A stretch of 49,540 nucleotides of DNA from Brasilonema sp. UFV-L1 (GCF_012912105.1 NZ_QMEA01000042.1:1-49540), one strand, 5' to 3'; shown: positions 25,559-34,365, counted from the stretch's first letter. Notes: generated from the sequence alone by a model not told the origin. Translations and numbers: made by a program.

Positions 25559-26602
25559 ATGTGGAACTACGACCACTTATTTGAAACAATAGAAAAATTA
25601 GTTATGCATCATTCTCCCAGTGGTGCAGAAGCAGAAATTAACGAATTCTTGATGCAGCAGTTTGCGAGACTAGGAGTAGAAGTTTGGTGCGATCGCGCTG
25701 ACAATATCATTGCTAAAATTCCAGGCCTAGATCCAACAAGACAAATTGCCATAACTGCTCACAAAGATGAAATCGGGGCTATTGTGAAAACAGTTGGCAA
25801 TGACGGTCGAGTTGAAGTTCGCAAGCTAGGCGGCTCATTCCCGTGGGTTTATGGTGAAGGAGTCGTAGATTTATTAGGAGACAACGCAACTGTAAGCGGT
25901 ATTCTCAGTTTTGGTTCCCGTCACGTCTCCCACGAATCACCTCAAAAAGTCCAGCAGGAAAACACTCCTGTAAAATGGGAAAATGCCTGGATAGAAACAA
26001 AATGTACTACCACCGAACTGGAAGCAGCTGGTATTCGACCAGGTACCAGAATGGTTATCGGCAAGCATCGAAAACGCCCAATCAGGTTAAACGACTACAT
26101 TGCCAGTTACACTTTGGATAACAAAGCTTCAGTTGCTATCCTACTATCACTTGCCGAAAAAGTAAAACAGCCAGCAGTCGATGTGTATCTAGTCGCATCA
26201 GCAAAAGAAGAAGTGGGAGCAATTGGGGCACTTTTCTTTACTCAAAACCAGCGCTTAGATGCCTTGATTGCTTTGGAAATTTGTCCTCTCTCATCAGAAT
26301 ATCCCATTGAAGATGGGGAAAGCCCTGTGATACTTTATCAAGATGGATATGGAATTTACGATGAAACCCTAAATGGACAACTGCGTCAATGTGCCAAGCA
26401 ACTGGATATGTCAGTACAGCTAGCAACACTCAGTGGTTTTGGTAGTGATGCTTCGATTGCGATGAAATTTGGTCATGTTGCTCGTGGTGCTTGTTTGGCG
26501 TTTCCGACACAAAATACTCATGGATACGAAATTGCTCATTTGAGAGCAATTGCTAATTGTGTTGATTTGTTACAAGCGTTTTGTAAAACTGAATTTGAGT
26601 GA
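25559..26602 (+). CDS. M42 family metallo-aminopeptidase
   Basis: 347 residues from the ATG at 25559 (MWNYDHLFETIEKLVMHHSP); a TTG 30 bases upstream is less likely. M42 enzymes (PepA/FrvX/CelM-like) are cytosolic dinuclear-metal aminopeptidases forming tetrahedral dodecamers. Metal ligands and catalytic residues are visible: His in ITAHKDEIG, bridging Asp in SYTLDNKASVAIL, the Glu pair in SAKEEVGAIGA, Glu in ALEICPL, and the C-terminal His in PTQNTHGYEIAH. Substrate preference (acidic, aromatic or lysyl N-termini) is not determined. It stands alone, with a CBS protein following at 123 bases. Confidence 0.88.
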   Translation: MWNYDHLFETIEKLVMHHSPSGAEAEINEFLMQQFARLGVEVWCDRADNIIAKIPGLDPTRQIAITAHKDEIGAIVKTVGNDGRVEVRKLGGSFPWVYGEGVVDLLGDNATVSGILSFGSRHVSHESPQKVQQENTPVKWENAWIETKCTTTELEAAGIRPGTRMVIGKHRKRPIRLNDYIASYTLDNKASVAILLSLAEKVKQPAVDVYLVASAKEEVGAIGALFFTQNQRLDALIALEICPLSSEYPIEDGESPVILYQDGYGIYDETLNGQLRQCAKQLDMSVQLATLSGFGSDASIAMKFGHVARGACLAFPTQNTHGYEIAHLRAIANCVDLLQAFCKTEFE

Positions 26603-26725
26603 TAAATTACCTTCCTCTACTTCCCCGACTTCTGTACAAGTAACAATGTATTAACGTGATCGGGTTAATACCCACAAGTCTCTACAATAAACCCAGGTAG
26701 GTAAAAAAAAAGTGACAGTAAGCCA

Positions 26726-27193
26726 ATGCCTAAGACAGTTGCCGATATCATGAGCCATGATCCAGTCGTCGTTCGACCAGAAACTCCTCTACAGGAAGCG
26801 ATTAAAATCCTGGCAGAACGACGCATTAGTGGACTACCTGTTGTCAATGACACTGGGAAGTTAGTCGGTATTATCTCGGAAACAGATTTGATGTGGCAAC
26901 AAACTGGTGTGACTCCTCCGGCTTACATCATGCTTCTTGATAGCGTTATCTATTTGCAAAATCCGGCAGATTATGAACGTGACTTGCACAAAGCACTTGG
27001 GCAAACTGTTGGTGAAGTCATGAGCAAAAACCCGATCACCATCGCTCCTGACAAAACTGTCACAGAAGCTGCTAGACTCATGCATGACCGCAATGTCCAC
27101 CGTTTACCAGTACTTGACAGCGAGAGCCAAGTCATTGGTATTCTCACTCGTGGTGACATCATTCGAGCAATGGCAGCGAGTCAAGATCAATGA
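26726..27193 (+). CDS. two-CBS-domain protein
   Basis: 155 residues made of two CBS motifs: VADIMSHDPVVVRPETPLQE with RRISGLPVVNDTGKLVGIIS (about 3-60), and GEVMSKNPITIAPDKTVTEA with VHRLPVLDSESQVIGILTRG (about 95-150). CBS pairs (Bateman modules) bind AMP, ATP or related adenosyl ligands and regulate partners; no effector domain is attached. ATG at 26726. It precedes nblB by about 120 bp in the same direction, separated by TGAGTTATGAGTCATT-type simple repeats. Confidence 0.9.
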   Translation: MPKTVADIMSHDPVVVRPETPLQEAIKILAERRISGLPVVNDTGKLVGIISETDLMWQQTGVTPPAYIMLLDSVIYLQNPADYERDLHKALGQTVGEVMSKNPITIAPDKTVTEAARLMHDRNVHRLPVLDSESQVIGILTRGDIIRAMAASQDQ

Positions 27194-27315
27194 TGAGTTA
27201 TGAGTCATTAGTCCAGTATTTAAAACAGTACACAGTTATCAAGCAATTGATGACTGATGAGTGATAACTGGTTAACTTTTTTTTGAAAAAATCTTTGAAA
27301 AATTGGGATAATAAA

Positions 27316-27981
27316 ATGAGTGTTACTCCTGAATCTGTCAAGCAATTGCTGAATTCTGAAGATTTAGGCGATCGCCTGCGAGCAGTCAACCAAATCCGTG
27401 AACTCGATCCAGGTGTCGGTTTTGAATTGATTCAAAATGCTGTGAACGATAGCAATTCGCGTGTGCGGTACTCAGCGGTTAGTCAGTTGGATACACTAGG
27501 TCAACAAGATTTAGATTTATCTTTGAATATATTACGCGATCGCCTGCGCAATGATCCTGAACCTGATGTCCAAGCAGCTGCAGCAGATTGTTTAGGTGCT
27601 CTAAAATTGCATGATGCTTTTGAAGATTTACTGCAACTTTACCAAACCAGCAACGAGTGGATTGTACAATTCAGCATTATTGCTACATTAGGAGAGTTCA
27701 ACGATCCAAGAGCTTTTGAGTTGCTAAAGACGGCACTCTCTTCAGACAATGACTTAGTGAAAACTGCAGCTATTAGTTCTCTTGGTGAGTTAGGAGATTT
27801 GCAGGCTATTCCCTTGTTAGCTCCCTATGCAACAGATCCAGATTGGCAAGTTCGCTACAGGCTGGTACAAGCCTTGAGTCGTTTAGGCACTACACATGCA
27901 AAGTCCATATTGGAAACTTTGGCGAATGATGGAGTAGAAGCTGTTGCAATTGAAGCCAAAAAATCTTTAACCGAGGCTTGA
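27316..27981 (+). CDS. nblB: HEAT-repeat phycobilisome degradation protein NblB
   Basis: 221 residues from the ATG at 27316 (MSVTPESVKQLLNSEDLGDR); a TTG at 27283 is upstream in frame but unlikely. The protein is built of HEAT/PBS-lyase-like repeats (VRYSAVSQLDTLG, VQAAAADCLGAL, VKTAAISSLGELGD, WQVRYRLVQALSRLG), with length and order as in NblB, which is related to phycocyanobilin lyases and is needed, with NblA, for phycobilisome disassembly in starvation. nblA lies about 600 bp downstream on the same strand. Assignment is by family memory; other small HEAT-repeat proteins exist, so it is strong but not certain. Confidence 0.75.
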   Translation: MSVTPESVKQLLNSEDLGDRLRAVNQIRELDPGVGFELIQNAVNDSNSRVRYSAVSQLDTLGQQDLDLSLNILRDRLRNDPEPDVQAAAADCLGALKLHDAFEDLLQLYQTSNEWIVQFSIIATLGEFNDPRAFELLKTALSSDNDLVKTAAISSLGELGDLQAIPLLAPYATDPDWQVRYRLVQALSRLGTTHAKSILETLANDGVEAVAIEAKKSLTEA

Positions 27982-28587
27982 AGCATCTGGCTTAACAATC
28001 ACTCAGTGAACTGTATTTGTTCATACTGAGCTTTTTTCCCGTTGGCAGTTTGATACATATACTTCTAGCCTCCTAAGTTTATAACTCAGGAGGTTAATTC
28101 TCGTATTTTGTGTAATTGACATCTTGCACCCAATGAGGTAGAGCGAATATAATTCACTCTTACTTACCTTAAATACCCTAAAAAGACAGGGTTTATGGGA
28201 CAAGAGCTTAATGCTTATGTCTGTACAGGTGTAGCGATGTTAAAATCTCTACATCTTAAAACAGACCCCAATCTTAAATTAGGGAAAACTAAGGGAGTTC
28301 CTGCAAAAAAAAAGGTTTTAAAAACCTACATTTTCCCGGAATCTGCTTCAACAGACTTGGGATCTATATCAGTTGGCTGAGGAACATGGTGTCACAACCC
28401 AAAACTTACCCACTAGGGTATGAACCAACGACAAGCCAAAAACCACCCATAAGATATGGGCAATCTGTCAAACAATTGTTATCGTTCGTAATACGGAGGT
28501 ACAAATGTTTTAGGCAAAAAAGCCATATACCTTATGAGTCAACTAACAGCTATATCACCTTTACTCTTTTGTTTTTAGGAGTTTATT
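27982..28587 (+). promoter_or_regulatory. long nblB-nblA intergenic leader
   Basis: 606 bp separate nblB from nblA. It carries the hairpin at 28069-28093, a CTTGCACC repeat copy, and a two-codon reading frame (GGAGG at 28495-28499, then ATG TTT TAG at 28505-28513) 75 bases before the nblA start. nblA itself has AGGAG 6 bases before its ATG. Open frames at 28195-28380 and 28386-28616 show no protein-like pattern. The region probably holds the stress-responsive nblA promoter; no perfect GTA-N8-TAC NtcA site was found. Confidence 0.5.
28069..28093. terminator. hairpin with anti-SD and SD arms after nblB
   Basis: CCTCCTAAGTT - TAT - AACTCAGGAGG forms a stem of about ten pairs with one mismatch. 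It lies about 90 bases after the nblB stop, without a T-run. It could end nblB transcription; the arms are a CCTCCT/AGGAGG pair, so it might also act on ribosome access. Confidence 0.4.
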
Positions 28588-28791
28588 ATGCACCAACCAA
28601 TCGAACTAACTCTTGAACAGCAATTCAATATTCGCTCATTTGCCACTCAAGTGCAGCACATGAGCCATGAACAAGCTCAAGACTTTTTGGTTAAGCTTTA
28701 TGAACAAATGGTCGTTCGGGAAGCGACTTATAAAGAGCTTCTCAAGCACCAATGGGGACTAGATTCTGGTGGGTCGAGTTGGGCAGTATAG
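28588..28791 (+). CDS. nblA: phycobilisome degradation protein NblA
   Basis: 67 residues matching NblA/Ycf18, the small helical adaptor that binds phycobiliproteins and Clp chaperone components so that phycobilisomes are degraded during nitrogen or sulphur starvation. Family blocks are IELTLEQQFNIRSFATQVQH, HEQAQDFLVKLYEQMVVREA and YKELLKHQWGL. AGGAG lies 6 bases before the ATG. The tail DSGGSSWAV makes it slightly longer than the common ~60-residue forms. A hairpin at 28818-28843 follows the stop. Confidence 0.95.
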   Translation: MHQPIELTLEQQFNIRSFATQVQHMSHEQAQDFLVKLYEQMVVREATYKELLKHQWGLDSGGSSWAV

Positions 28792-28817
28792 AGTACTAAC
28801 GCCTCAGTAGGCGACCT

Positions 28818-28843
28818 CCTTCTCTTGCTTAGTTCCAAGAAGG
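28818..28843 (+). terminator. candidate nblA terminator hairpin
   Basis: CCTTCTCTTG (28818-28827) pairs with CAAGAAGG (28836-28843) with a small bulge, 26 bases after the nblA stop. No U-tract follows. Confidence 0.35.
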
Positions 28844-29249
28844 AAAAGAGCTGGGGATGCCGGGGCGTCAACTAAGATGAACAACTCTTACTAAGACTTT
28901 ACCAACAAGAATTTTCGGTTCTAGTGATTAAGTGAGTTTAAGTTCTTAACCTATGTTGTTTAGGTTAACATTGGGCTTGACCAGTTTTGTGCATTCATAA
29001 ACCCAATATCTGCTCATCACTTGCAGGTTGGGAGAATAAATGCAATGACACGCGCTTTGTTAAACAGCGTTTCATTTGTTGAACTAATTCTAAGCCCAGT
29101 CATTAGTTTACCTAAATCTTACCGCTTGTCATCTTTCTATTTATATTTCTTATCACTTTGTTTATTATAATAAACATAAATTTTTTAGAAAAGGTTACAG
29201 AAGAATCTTGTAAAGTAATATTTGTTACCTTACTAAGGGTATATTTTTC
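28844..29249. other. spacer between nblA and the convergent kinase gene
   Basis: No supported gene. A 41-codon frame at 29045-29170 has GGGAG upstream and overlaps a two-codon ATG CAA TGA frame at 29040, but its composition (T-rich, hydrophobic) is what A/T-rich DNA gives by chance. Confidence 0.35.
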
Positions 29250-30809
29250 TTAAGTAAAAAAGTCAAATGACGAATCTGTATCCATTGCTTGTATCTTTGT
29301 CAAAAGATAGGGCTTAATTTTTTCATACTCGGTTTTCAGTAAAGTTTTACTAAATTGTGGTTCGGCAGATGATACTAGCGTGTGACTCATCATCATCCAG
29401 TGATGCAACCACAGGCGTTGTGTAGAGGCGATACTTGAAAGTAATACATGAACACAACGATTTGGTGTCTCTCGAGCAAAGAACAGTATTGGGTAGAAAC
29501 CTGTTTGTCTGAGTAAACGAGTGATTTTTTGCCCGAAACTTGTTTTCAGATCAAGGTAATATGGTAACCATTTGGCACCATGCTGATGGTTGTAGATGAG
29601 AGTCATCCATAGCAGCATGGGGTGAGGAGCAGTCATGAAAAGAAACTGATTATAACGCTTACACAGCACACGCTTTTGAATTTCTACATGCGGTAGCATC
29701 ACCCACAAGGCTGGTAAAATCTTTCCATTGAAACACAGAGGACTGGGAAAGACGATATCAGCGATCGGTTTACTCGAAGGCCAACTGACTTGCTGCGCAA
29801 TTTCATCGATCAATGCAGATGATAGCGTTAATGTCTGGCATTTGTACTCAATATCTGTTTTTGCTAAGCGAGAGAGAGTTAGAGGTTTATCAGTGTGTGA
29901 CCAAGTTGTGCTCGTGTCATGATACTCTTCTAATGGTGCGAGAACTTGGAGAATCTCGTTTATACTTTGAGGCCGTGAGCTTGGTGCCTTAGCTAAACAA
30001 CTCATGACCAAATTTTCCACCTGTGGTGGTAGTTGTAGATTGGGTGCAACCTCAGCAAAGGAACGTGGTTGTTGGTAGTGGTGTACTTTGTACCATGCTC
30101 CAAAAGAGTTAGTTGGTGCGACTAAGGGAATTTTACCCGTCAGCATCTCAAACATCATAACTCCCAAACTATAAATATCAGCACGGTTATCTAATTCTTG
30201 ACCATCTATCTGTTCGGGAGCAGAATAAGCAAGAGTCCCTAAATAGCAGTTTGTGTGATTGCTATCTGATTGTACTAACTTGGCGATACCAAAATCTAAA
30301 ACTTTGACTAATTCGCCGAAAGTATGGTCTTGAACAAGCAACATATTACTCGGCTTGATATCGCGATGGATAATTGGACATATTTTGTCGTTAACTAGGA
30401 TACCATCATGGGCACATTGTAATCCTAAGCAAATTTGACGTACCATACTCAAAAATCTTGGTAAAGAGAGTGGTTGCTGGCGGATGATATTGCTTAGGCT
30501 GTTTCCTTGCAGGTATTCCATCACATAAAATGGAGTGTGATTCTCGTCGTCTACCCCGTAGTCCATCACTCGGATAATATGGATACTTTTTTGTCCAAGT
30601 AAAGCACAGGTTTTTGCCTCTTGCTCAAAACGCTCTTTCACTCGCAGATCTTGATTTTGGGTGGATAAAGTCAGAAACTTGACTGCAACGGGTACGCCAC
30701 CCAATAAAATGTCATTAGCACGATAGACTCTACCCATCGCTCCAGTACCAATTATCTCCTGAAGTTCGTAGCGTTTGCCGAGTAGACGACCAATGTTGGA
30801 GTCTGACAT
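29250..30809 (-). CDS. serine/threonine protein kinase with unknown C-terminal domain
   Basis: 519 residues. The Hanks-type kinase domain spans about 14-295: P-loop GTGAMGRVYRA (21-31), Lys44 in VAVKFL, catalytic loop IIHRDIKPSNML, DFG in VLDFGIAKL, APE in YSAPEQ and RADIYSLGVMMFEMLTG. Its catalytic residues are intact, so it should be active. Unlike many bacterial kinases it has no transmembrane segment; residues about 300-519 form a soluble region with WVMLPHVEIQKRVLCKRYNQ, GFYPILFFARETP and TRLLRQ that I cannot assign, although similar tails occur in cyanobacterial kinases. It converges on nblA, separated by about 460 bp. ATG at 30807-30809. Confidence 0.88.
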   Translation of the reverse strand: MSDSNIGRLLGKRYELQEIIGTGAMGRVYRANDILLGGVPVAVKFLTLSTQNQDLRVKERFEQEAKTCALLGQKSIHIIRVMDYGVDDENHTPFYVMEYLQGNSLSNIIRQQPLSLPRFLSMVRQICLGLQCAHDGILVNDKICPIIHRDIKPSNMLLVQDHTFGELVKVLDFGIAKLVQSDSNHTNCYLGTLAYSAPEQIDGQELDNRADIYSLGVMMFEMLTGKIPLVAPTNSFGAWYKVHHYQQPRSFAEVAPNLQLPPQVENLVMSCLAKAPSSRPQSINEILQVLAPLEEYHDTSTTWSHTDKPLTLSRLAKTDIEYKCQTLTLSSALIDEIAQQVSWPSSKPIADIVFPSPLCFNGKILPALWVMLPHVEIQKRVLCKRYNQFLFMTAPHPMLLWMTLIYNHQHGAKWLPYYLDLKTSFGQKITRLLRQTGFYPILFFARETPNRCVHVLLSSIASTQRLWLHHWMMMSHTLVSSAEPQFSKTLLKTEYEKIKPYLLTKIQAMDTDSSFDFFT

Positions 30810-31185
30810 AGAAATCGATTTCAGTGTTAAGAGTCATAAAAGAACCCTGTTGAGCTAACAACTTGTCAGTTGATGCAGAGAACAGGGTTTAGTATTTTGA
30901 CTTATGAGCGTGTGCGAGAAAGCACTTGTATTATTATTTATAGTGCCCAAAATTCAGCAGCTAAGTAACGTCAGGCGTGTAAAAAATGGTGAATGAGTCG
31001 TGAGTGGTGTTTACTGCAAAGCAATTTCGCTGGCGATCTCGCCACGTGGAAACGCAAACAGTGAAAAAGCGGTTTTGCTGAGTCTAATGATTTTAGGCGA
31101 TAGCTAGCCCCTTAGGGGGCCTGCGCTAACGCTGCTGCGCTGCTTTGCAGATCTCTCAACTCGCAAATCTGAAAAGCCAAAATTT
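30810..31185. other. kinase upstream region with hairpin and dispersed repeat
   Basis: AACCCTGTT (30843-30851) and AACAGGGTT (30881-30889) can pair in the kinase leader. At 31096-31155 lies a copy of the GCTAGCCCCTTAGGGGGC repeat followed by CTGCGCTAACGCTGCTGCG. No gene is seen. Confidence 0.5.
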
Positions 31186-31363
31186 GGCTTAGAGGTCATT
31201 TATAAAGTAAATATTAAGTAGGGTGTGTTACGGCTATGTAAGGTATGAAGCGTCTTTAGAGAGTAGGAATGAGCCGCAGGGCACCACTAGATGCGGTGCG
31301 TTACGCGTTGCTTTAACGCACCCTACAATTTAAGGTTTACTTTATAAATCATCTCTTAAGGCT
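31186..31363. mobile_element. MITE-like element with ~25-bp terminal inverted repeats
   Basis: The left end around TCATTTATAAAGTAAA (31195-31210) is repeated inverted as TTTACTTTATAAATCAT (31336-31352), with extended matching through GGCTTAGAGG / CTCTTAAGGC. Inside is a second inverted pair TAGGGTGTGTTA (31219-31230) and TAACGCACCCTA (31314-31325), the widespread cyanobacterial GGGTGCGTTA palindrome. No coding capacity. Confidence 0.6.
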
Positions 31364-31450
31364 ATTTTAAACCACAGATATCTTTTTTTCTCTGTGTTTC
31401 TCTGTGGTTTTGTATTCAAAAAAAATTAACTGTTTCGATAAAATTAATAA

Positions 31451-32368
31451 TTAAGCTGATTTGAGTTGAACAATTCCTTTATCAAAAACGCGATTATCAG
31501 TACCTATACCACTAATTTCTATTCTATCTGCATAGACTTCATAGGCAGCAAAACTTAACTTCTCTGCCGAATATTCTGTCCATTCAGAACGACCGACAGG
31601 ACGAGTACCTGCACCACCGCCACAGATTAAATAAGTTGTTCCATTAATTGAACGAGTGCGTTCATAATGATGTTCGTGACCATTTATATATAGTTGAACA
31701 CCGTATTTTTGAAAAAGCGGCGTAAAAGTTTTAATGAAAGTTGGATTGCTGCCATACACACCCGATGCATACACTGGATGATGACCAGACACAATTTTCC
31801 AAGGTGCTTTAGAGGCGCTTAATTCTTGCTCCAACCATTTTAGCTGCTTTTCCCAATCAGCATTAGTGTTTGTATCTAAAACAAAAAATTGCACATTATT
31901 ATCACGTTGAAATGTGTAATATCGCCCCTTCATATTAAAATTGAGATACTTCAGTTGAGGATCGCCGTTTGCTGTACGGATATCGTGGTTTCCAAGAGCA
32001 GCCTGAAATTTCACACCTTGCTTTAGTAGAGGTGCATAAGGACGCTCAAACACTGCATTAATTTTTTCCATTTCGCCGTTGTTGTAGATATTATCACCAG
32101 CTAAAACGACTAAATCATAAAGATTTTTGCTGTGATAATTAGTCATAGCCTTAGCGACGGCGTATTGTCCTTGATCTCCAGTACCTGTATCTGCCACGGA
32201 AACAAAACGTAATAACAAGTTGTTTTTAGCTGTAGGAGAGGGAACTGCGGCTTTTGATGCAGCAATCCCAGTATTTTTGCCAGCTTGACGAGTGACACAA
32301 CCTAGAAATCCTAAACCAATGGCGCTGAGGCTACTGAAAAACAAAAATTGACGACGTTTGAGTTTCAT
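31451..32368 (-). CDS. Tat-exported metallophosphoesterase (purple acid phosphatase-like)
   Basis: 305 residues. The N-terminus KLKRRQFLFFSSLSAIGLG has the twin-arginine motif and a lipobox-like LGFLGC, so it is predicted to be a Tat-exported, probably lipid-anchored periplasmic enzyme. The calcineurin-like dimetal site is complete: VADTGTGDQG, VLAGDNIYNNG, ALGNHDIR, VSGHHPVY and INGHEHHYER. The arrangement is closest to tartrate-resistant acid phosphatases. It probably releases phosphate from organic esters. ATG at 32366-32368; divergent from the Pro/Glu-rich protein at 32497. Confidence 0.85.
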   Translation of the reverse strand: MKLKRRQFLFFSSLSAIGLGFLGCVTRQAGKNTGIAASKAAVPSPTAKNNLLLRFVSVADTGTGDQGQYAVAKAMTNYHSKNLYDLVVLAGDNIYNNGEMEKINAVFERPYAPLLKQGVKFQAALGNHDIRTANGDPQLKYLNFNMKGRYYTFQRDNNVQFFVLDTNTNADWEKQLKWLEQELSASKAPWKIVSGHHPVYASGVYGSNPTFIKTFTPLFQKYGVQLYINGHEHHYERTRSINGTTYLICGGGAGTRPVGRSEWTEYSAEKLSFAAYEVYADRIEISGIGTDNRVFDKGIVQLKSA

Positions 32369-32496
32369 AGATTATCAAATTCAATAAATAGTAAAGTATA
32401 GCCGATGCCAATGAAGTGATAAATTAAGGCTGAGGAGGCTGCACCTGCAAGAATAAAGTCTCTTGTCTTTGATTCGCAGCTGTCGGTGAAAGTTCC

Positions 32497-33504
32497 ATGT
32501 CCCAAGATAATCCAAATTCCCAACCACCATTCTCACCACCAACCGAACCGAATCAGCCGCAACCGACGGTTGAGTCGGCATCTCAACCTCCCCAAAAACA
32601 ATACCAGAGAGTCCAGCCAATTTGGAAGGCAATAACTATCCGAATTTTGAGAGGGACAATTGGGATATTAGAAGCAACAGTACAGAAATTAGAGATACAA
32701 TCTTCTGGTGGTAGCAAGGAAACTCCCGGTTTTTTCCAAAAGCTTCAGCTAGCGTGGAGTACAGTTTTAGGTAAAATCCGCTCATTGTTGCCAAGAAGTT
32801 TATCAACAAAGTTATCGGATACGGCTTTAACAGGGATAATTGCAGGAATAACAGTGATTCTCGTTTGGACAACTTCTACGGTGTTCGGTAGTCAGCCAAC
32901 TGAAGTTGCAACAACTCCACCAAAGGTAGAAACACCTCCAGCAACAATAACGACTCCACCAGAGGTAGAAACACTTCCTACGCCACCAGCAGCCGAAGAA
33001 ACTTCGCCGCCTGTGGAAGAAACTTCGCCACTAACTGAAGAAACTCCATCGCCTGTAGAGGAAATCACACCGCCATTAACTGAAGAAACTCCACCGCCAC
33101 CTGTAGCCCAAGAAGCTCCACCGCCTGTGGAAGAAATTTCGCCACCAGAACCAGAACCGGAATCAACTCCGACGCCAACCATTATTTTGACACCAGAGCA
33201 AACTTTGATTGCAGCTATTGAAAATCAAGTCGCAGAGGTTAGCGATCGCTTTGCTTCAGGTTTAATACAGTCAATTCAAGCTAACTTTCGTAGCAGTTAT
33301 CTTGCAATCACAATTAATGATGAGTGGTATAATATCAAACAATCTGAGCAAGATAAACTCTTGGCTCAGATGCTACAACGTTCCAAAGAACTGGATTTTA
33401 CCCACTTAGATATTGTTGATTCACAGGGAAAGCTAGTCGCACGGAATCCTGTTGTTGGTACTGAGATGATTATTTTTCAACGTCAAGCAACAACTTCAAG
33501 ATGA
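32497..33504 (+). CDS. Pro/Glu-rich single-pass membrane protein of unknown function
   Basis: 335 residues in four parts: a Pro/Gln-rich N-terminus (QDNPNSQPPFSPPTEPNQPQ), a helical stretch (about 40-105), one transmembrane segment (TALTGIIAGITVILVW, about 108-124), and a long Pro/Glu/Thr linker (PPVEETSPLTEETPSPVEE) leading to a conserved-looking C-terminal domain of about 100 residues (IENQVAEVSDRFASGLIQSI, AITINDEWYNIKQSEQDKLL). The C-terminal part is likely extracytoplasmic if the N-terminus is inside. No known family is recognised. The intergenic gap to the divergent phosphatase is 128 bp. Confidence 0.65.
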   Translation: MSQDNPNSQPPFSPPTEPNQPQPTVESASQPPQKQYQRVQPIWKAITIRILRGTIGILEATVQKLEIQSSGGSKETPGFFQKLQLAWSTVLGKIRSLLPRSLSTKLSDTALTGIIAGITVILVWTTSTVFGSQPTEVATTPPKVETPPATITTPPEVETLPTPPAAEETSPPVEETSPLTEETPSPVEEITPPLTEETPPPPVAQEAPPPVEEISPPEPEPESTPTPTIILTPEQTLIAAIENQVAEVSDRFASGLIQSIQANFRSSYLAITINDEWYNIKQSEQDKLLAQMLQRSKELDFTHLDIVDSQGKLVARNPVVGTEMIIFQRQATTSR

Positions 33505-33684
33505 TCAGCTCTTTTGTATTAAAAATGCACAACAATTAGGCAGAAGATAGTCAAAACTGAAGAGGAGAGCGATTCATTTTAATCTGAAATGAATCGCACA
33601 GACGCTATGGATGTAAAGGTATAAGAAAAACAGAGAATTTCATGATTTCTTTAAAATTGCTGTCTCAGTAATTATAAGTTATTT

Positions 33685-34296
33685 ATGAACCGCCCACGCA
33701 TATTACAACCAGGTCAAAGTTATACATTTAGTAAATATTTTGACTTGCCTTTTACACCAGAAGATATTCTGGCAGAATTAGGATGCTCTTACGATAGAGA
33801 CAGACTGCAATTACCAAAAGCAGAATGTGATTTCAATCGAATTGAAGAAGTACGTGTTCTCATTGAACGTAATTTAAAGTATGTGAAATTATTAAGCGAA
33901 GATGCACGCAAACAAGCAATCATTGCACCAATTTTATTGGAAGTCTGTGATCTTGCAGAGACTCAGTTAAATATTGAGTATCCTGTCAGTATTAACCAAC
34001 AATTAAAAGGAAGTTTTGATTACTATATAAGTAAAGGTAAAGAGTTATTAGTTATAGAAGCTAAACAAGCAGATTTAAGTAGAGGATTTACTCAACTTTC
34101 TGTAGAATTAATTGCCCTTGACCAATGGATTGATTCAAAGACATTAATATTATATGGCGCAGTCACAACTGGGGAAGATTGGCGGTTTGGAATATATAAA
34201 CGTCAAGAAAAAAAAATTATAGAAGACCTGAAGTTATACCGAGTACCTGAAGAGATCAGGGAACTTTTAAATATTCTAGTTGGAATCGTAAAATAA
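33685..34296 (+). CDS. PD-(D/E)XK nuclease-like protein
   Basis: 203 residues, soluble. The segment LKGSFDYYISKGKELLVIEA followed by K (residues about 108-128) has the layout of a restriction-endonuclease-like core: an Asp at the end of one strand and E-x-K (IEAKQ) in the next, followed by a helix FTQLSVELIALDQW with a conserved Gln. This type of protein is common in cyanobacteria as an unassigned or Uma2/type-I-R-like nuclease. No methylase or other defence gene is adjacent. The first ATG at 33685 gives MNRPRILQPGQSYTFSKYFD. Confidence 0.6.
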   Translation: MNRPRILQPGQSYTFSKYFDLPFTPEDILAELGCSYDRDRLQLPKAECDFNRIEEVRVLIERNLKYVKLLSEDARKQAIIAPILLEVCDLAETQLNIEYPVSINQQLKGSFDYYISKGKELLVIEAKQADLSRGFTQLSVELIALDQWIDSKTLILYGAVTTGEDWRFGIYKRQEKKIIEDLKLYRVPEEIRELLNILVGIVK

Positions 34297-34365
34297 ATTA
34301 ACGTAAAAATTCACGCTTGTCTGTATTCAAAAATCAGAAGATTAAAATAATCAGGAGAATATTTG

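Noticed and set aside
28195-28380. 61-codon ATG frame in the nblB-nblA spacer
   Set aside because: Only a weak ribosome site, lysine- and A-rich low-complexity middle (a run of A residues), no recognisable protein pattern; more likely leader sequence.
28488-28502. Possible NtcA site upstream of nblA
   Set aside because: The spacing is GTA-N9-TAC, one base more than the accepted GTA-N8-TAC, and a two-codon frame with its GGAGG overlaps it; not reported as an operator.
29045-29170. 41-codon frame downstream of nblA
   Set aside because: GGGAG precedes it, but the hydrophobic T-rich translation is what A/T-rich DNA produces by chance and nothing else supports it.
32892-33182. 96-codon Gly/Ser/Val-rich minus-strand frame
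   Set aside because: It is the complement of the Pro/Glu/Thr-rich linker of the plus-strand membrane protein; no independent signal.
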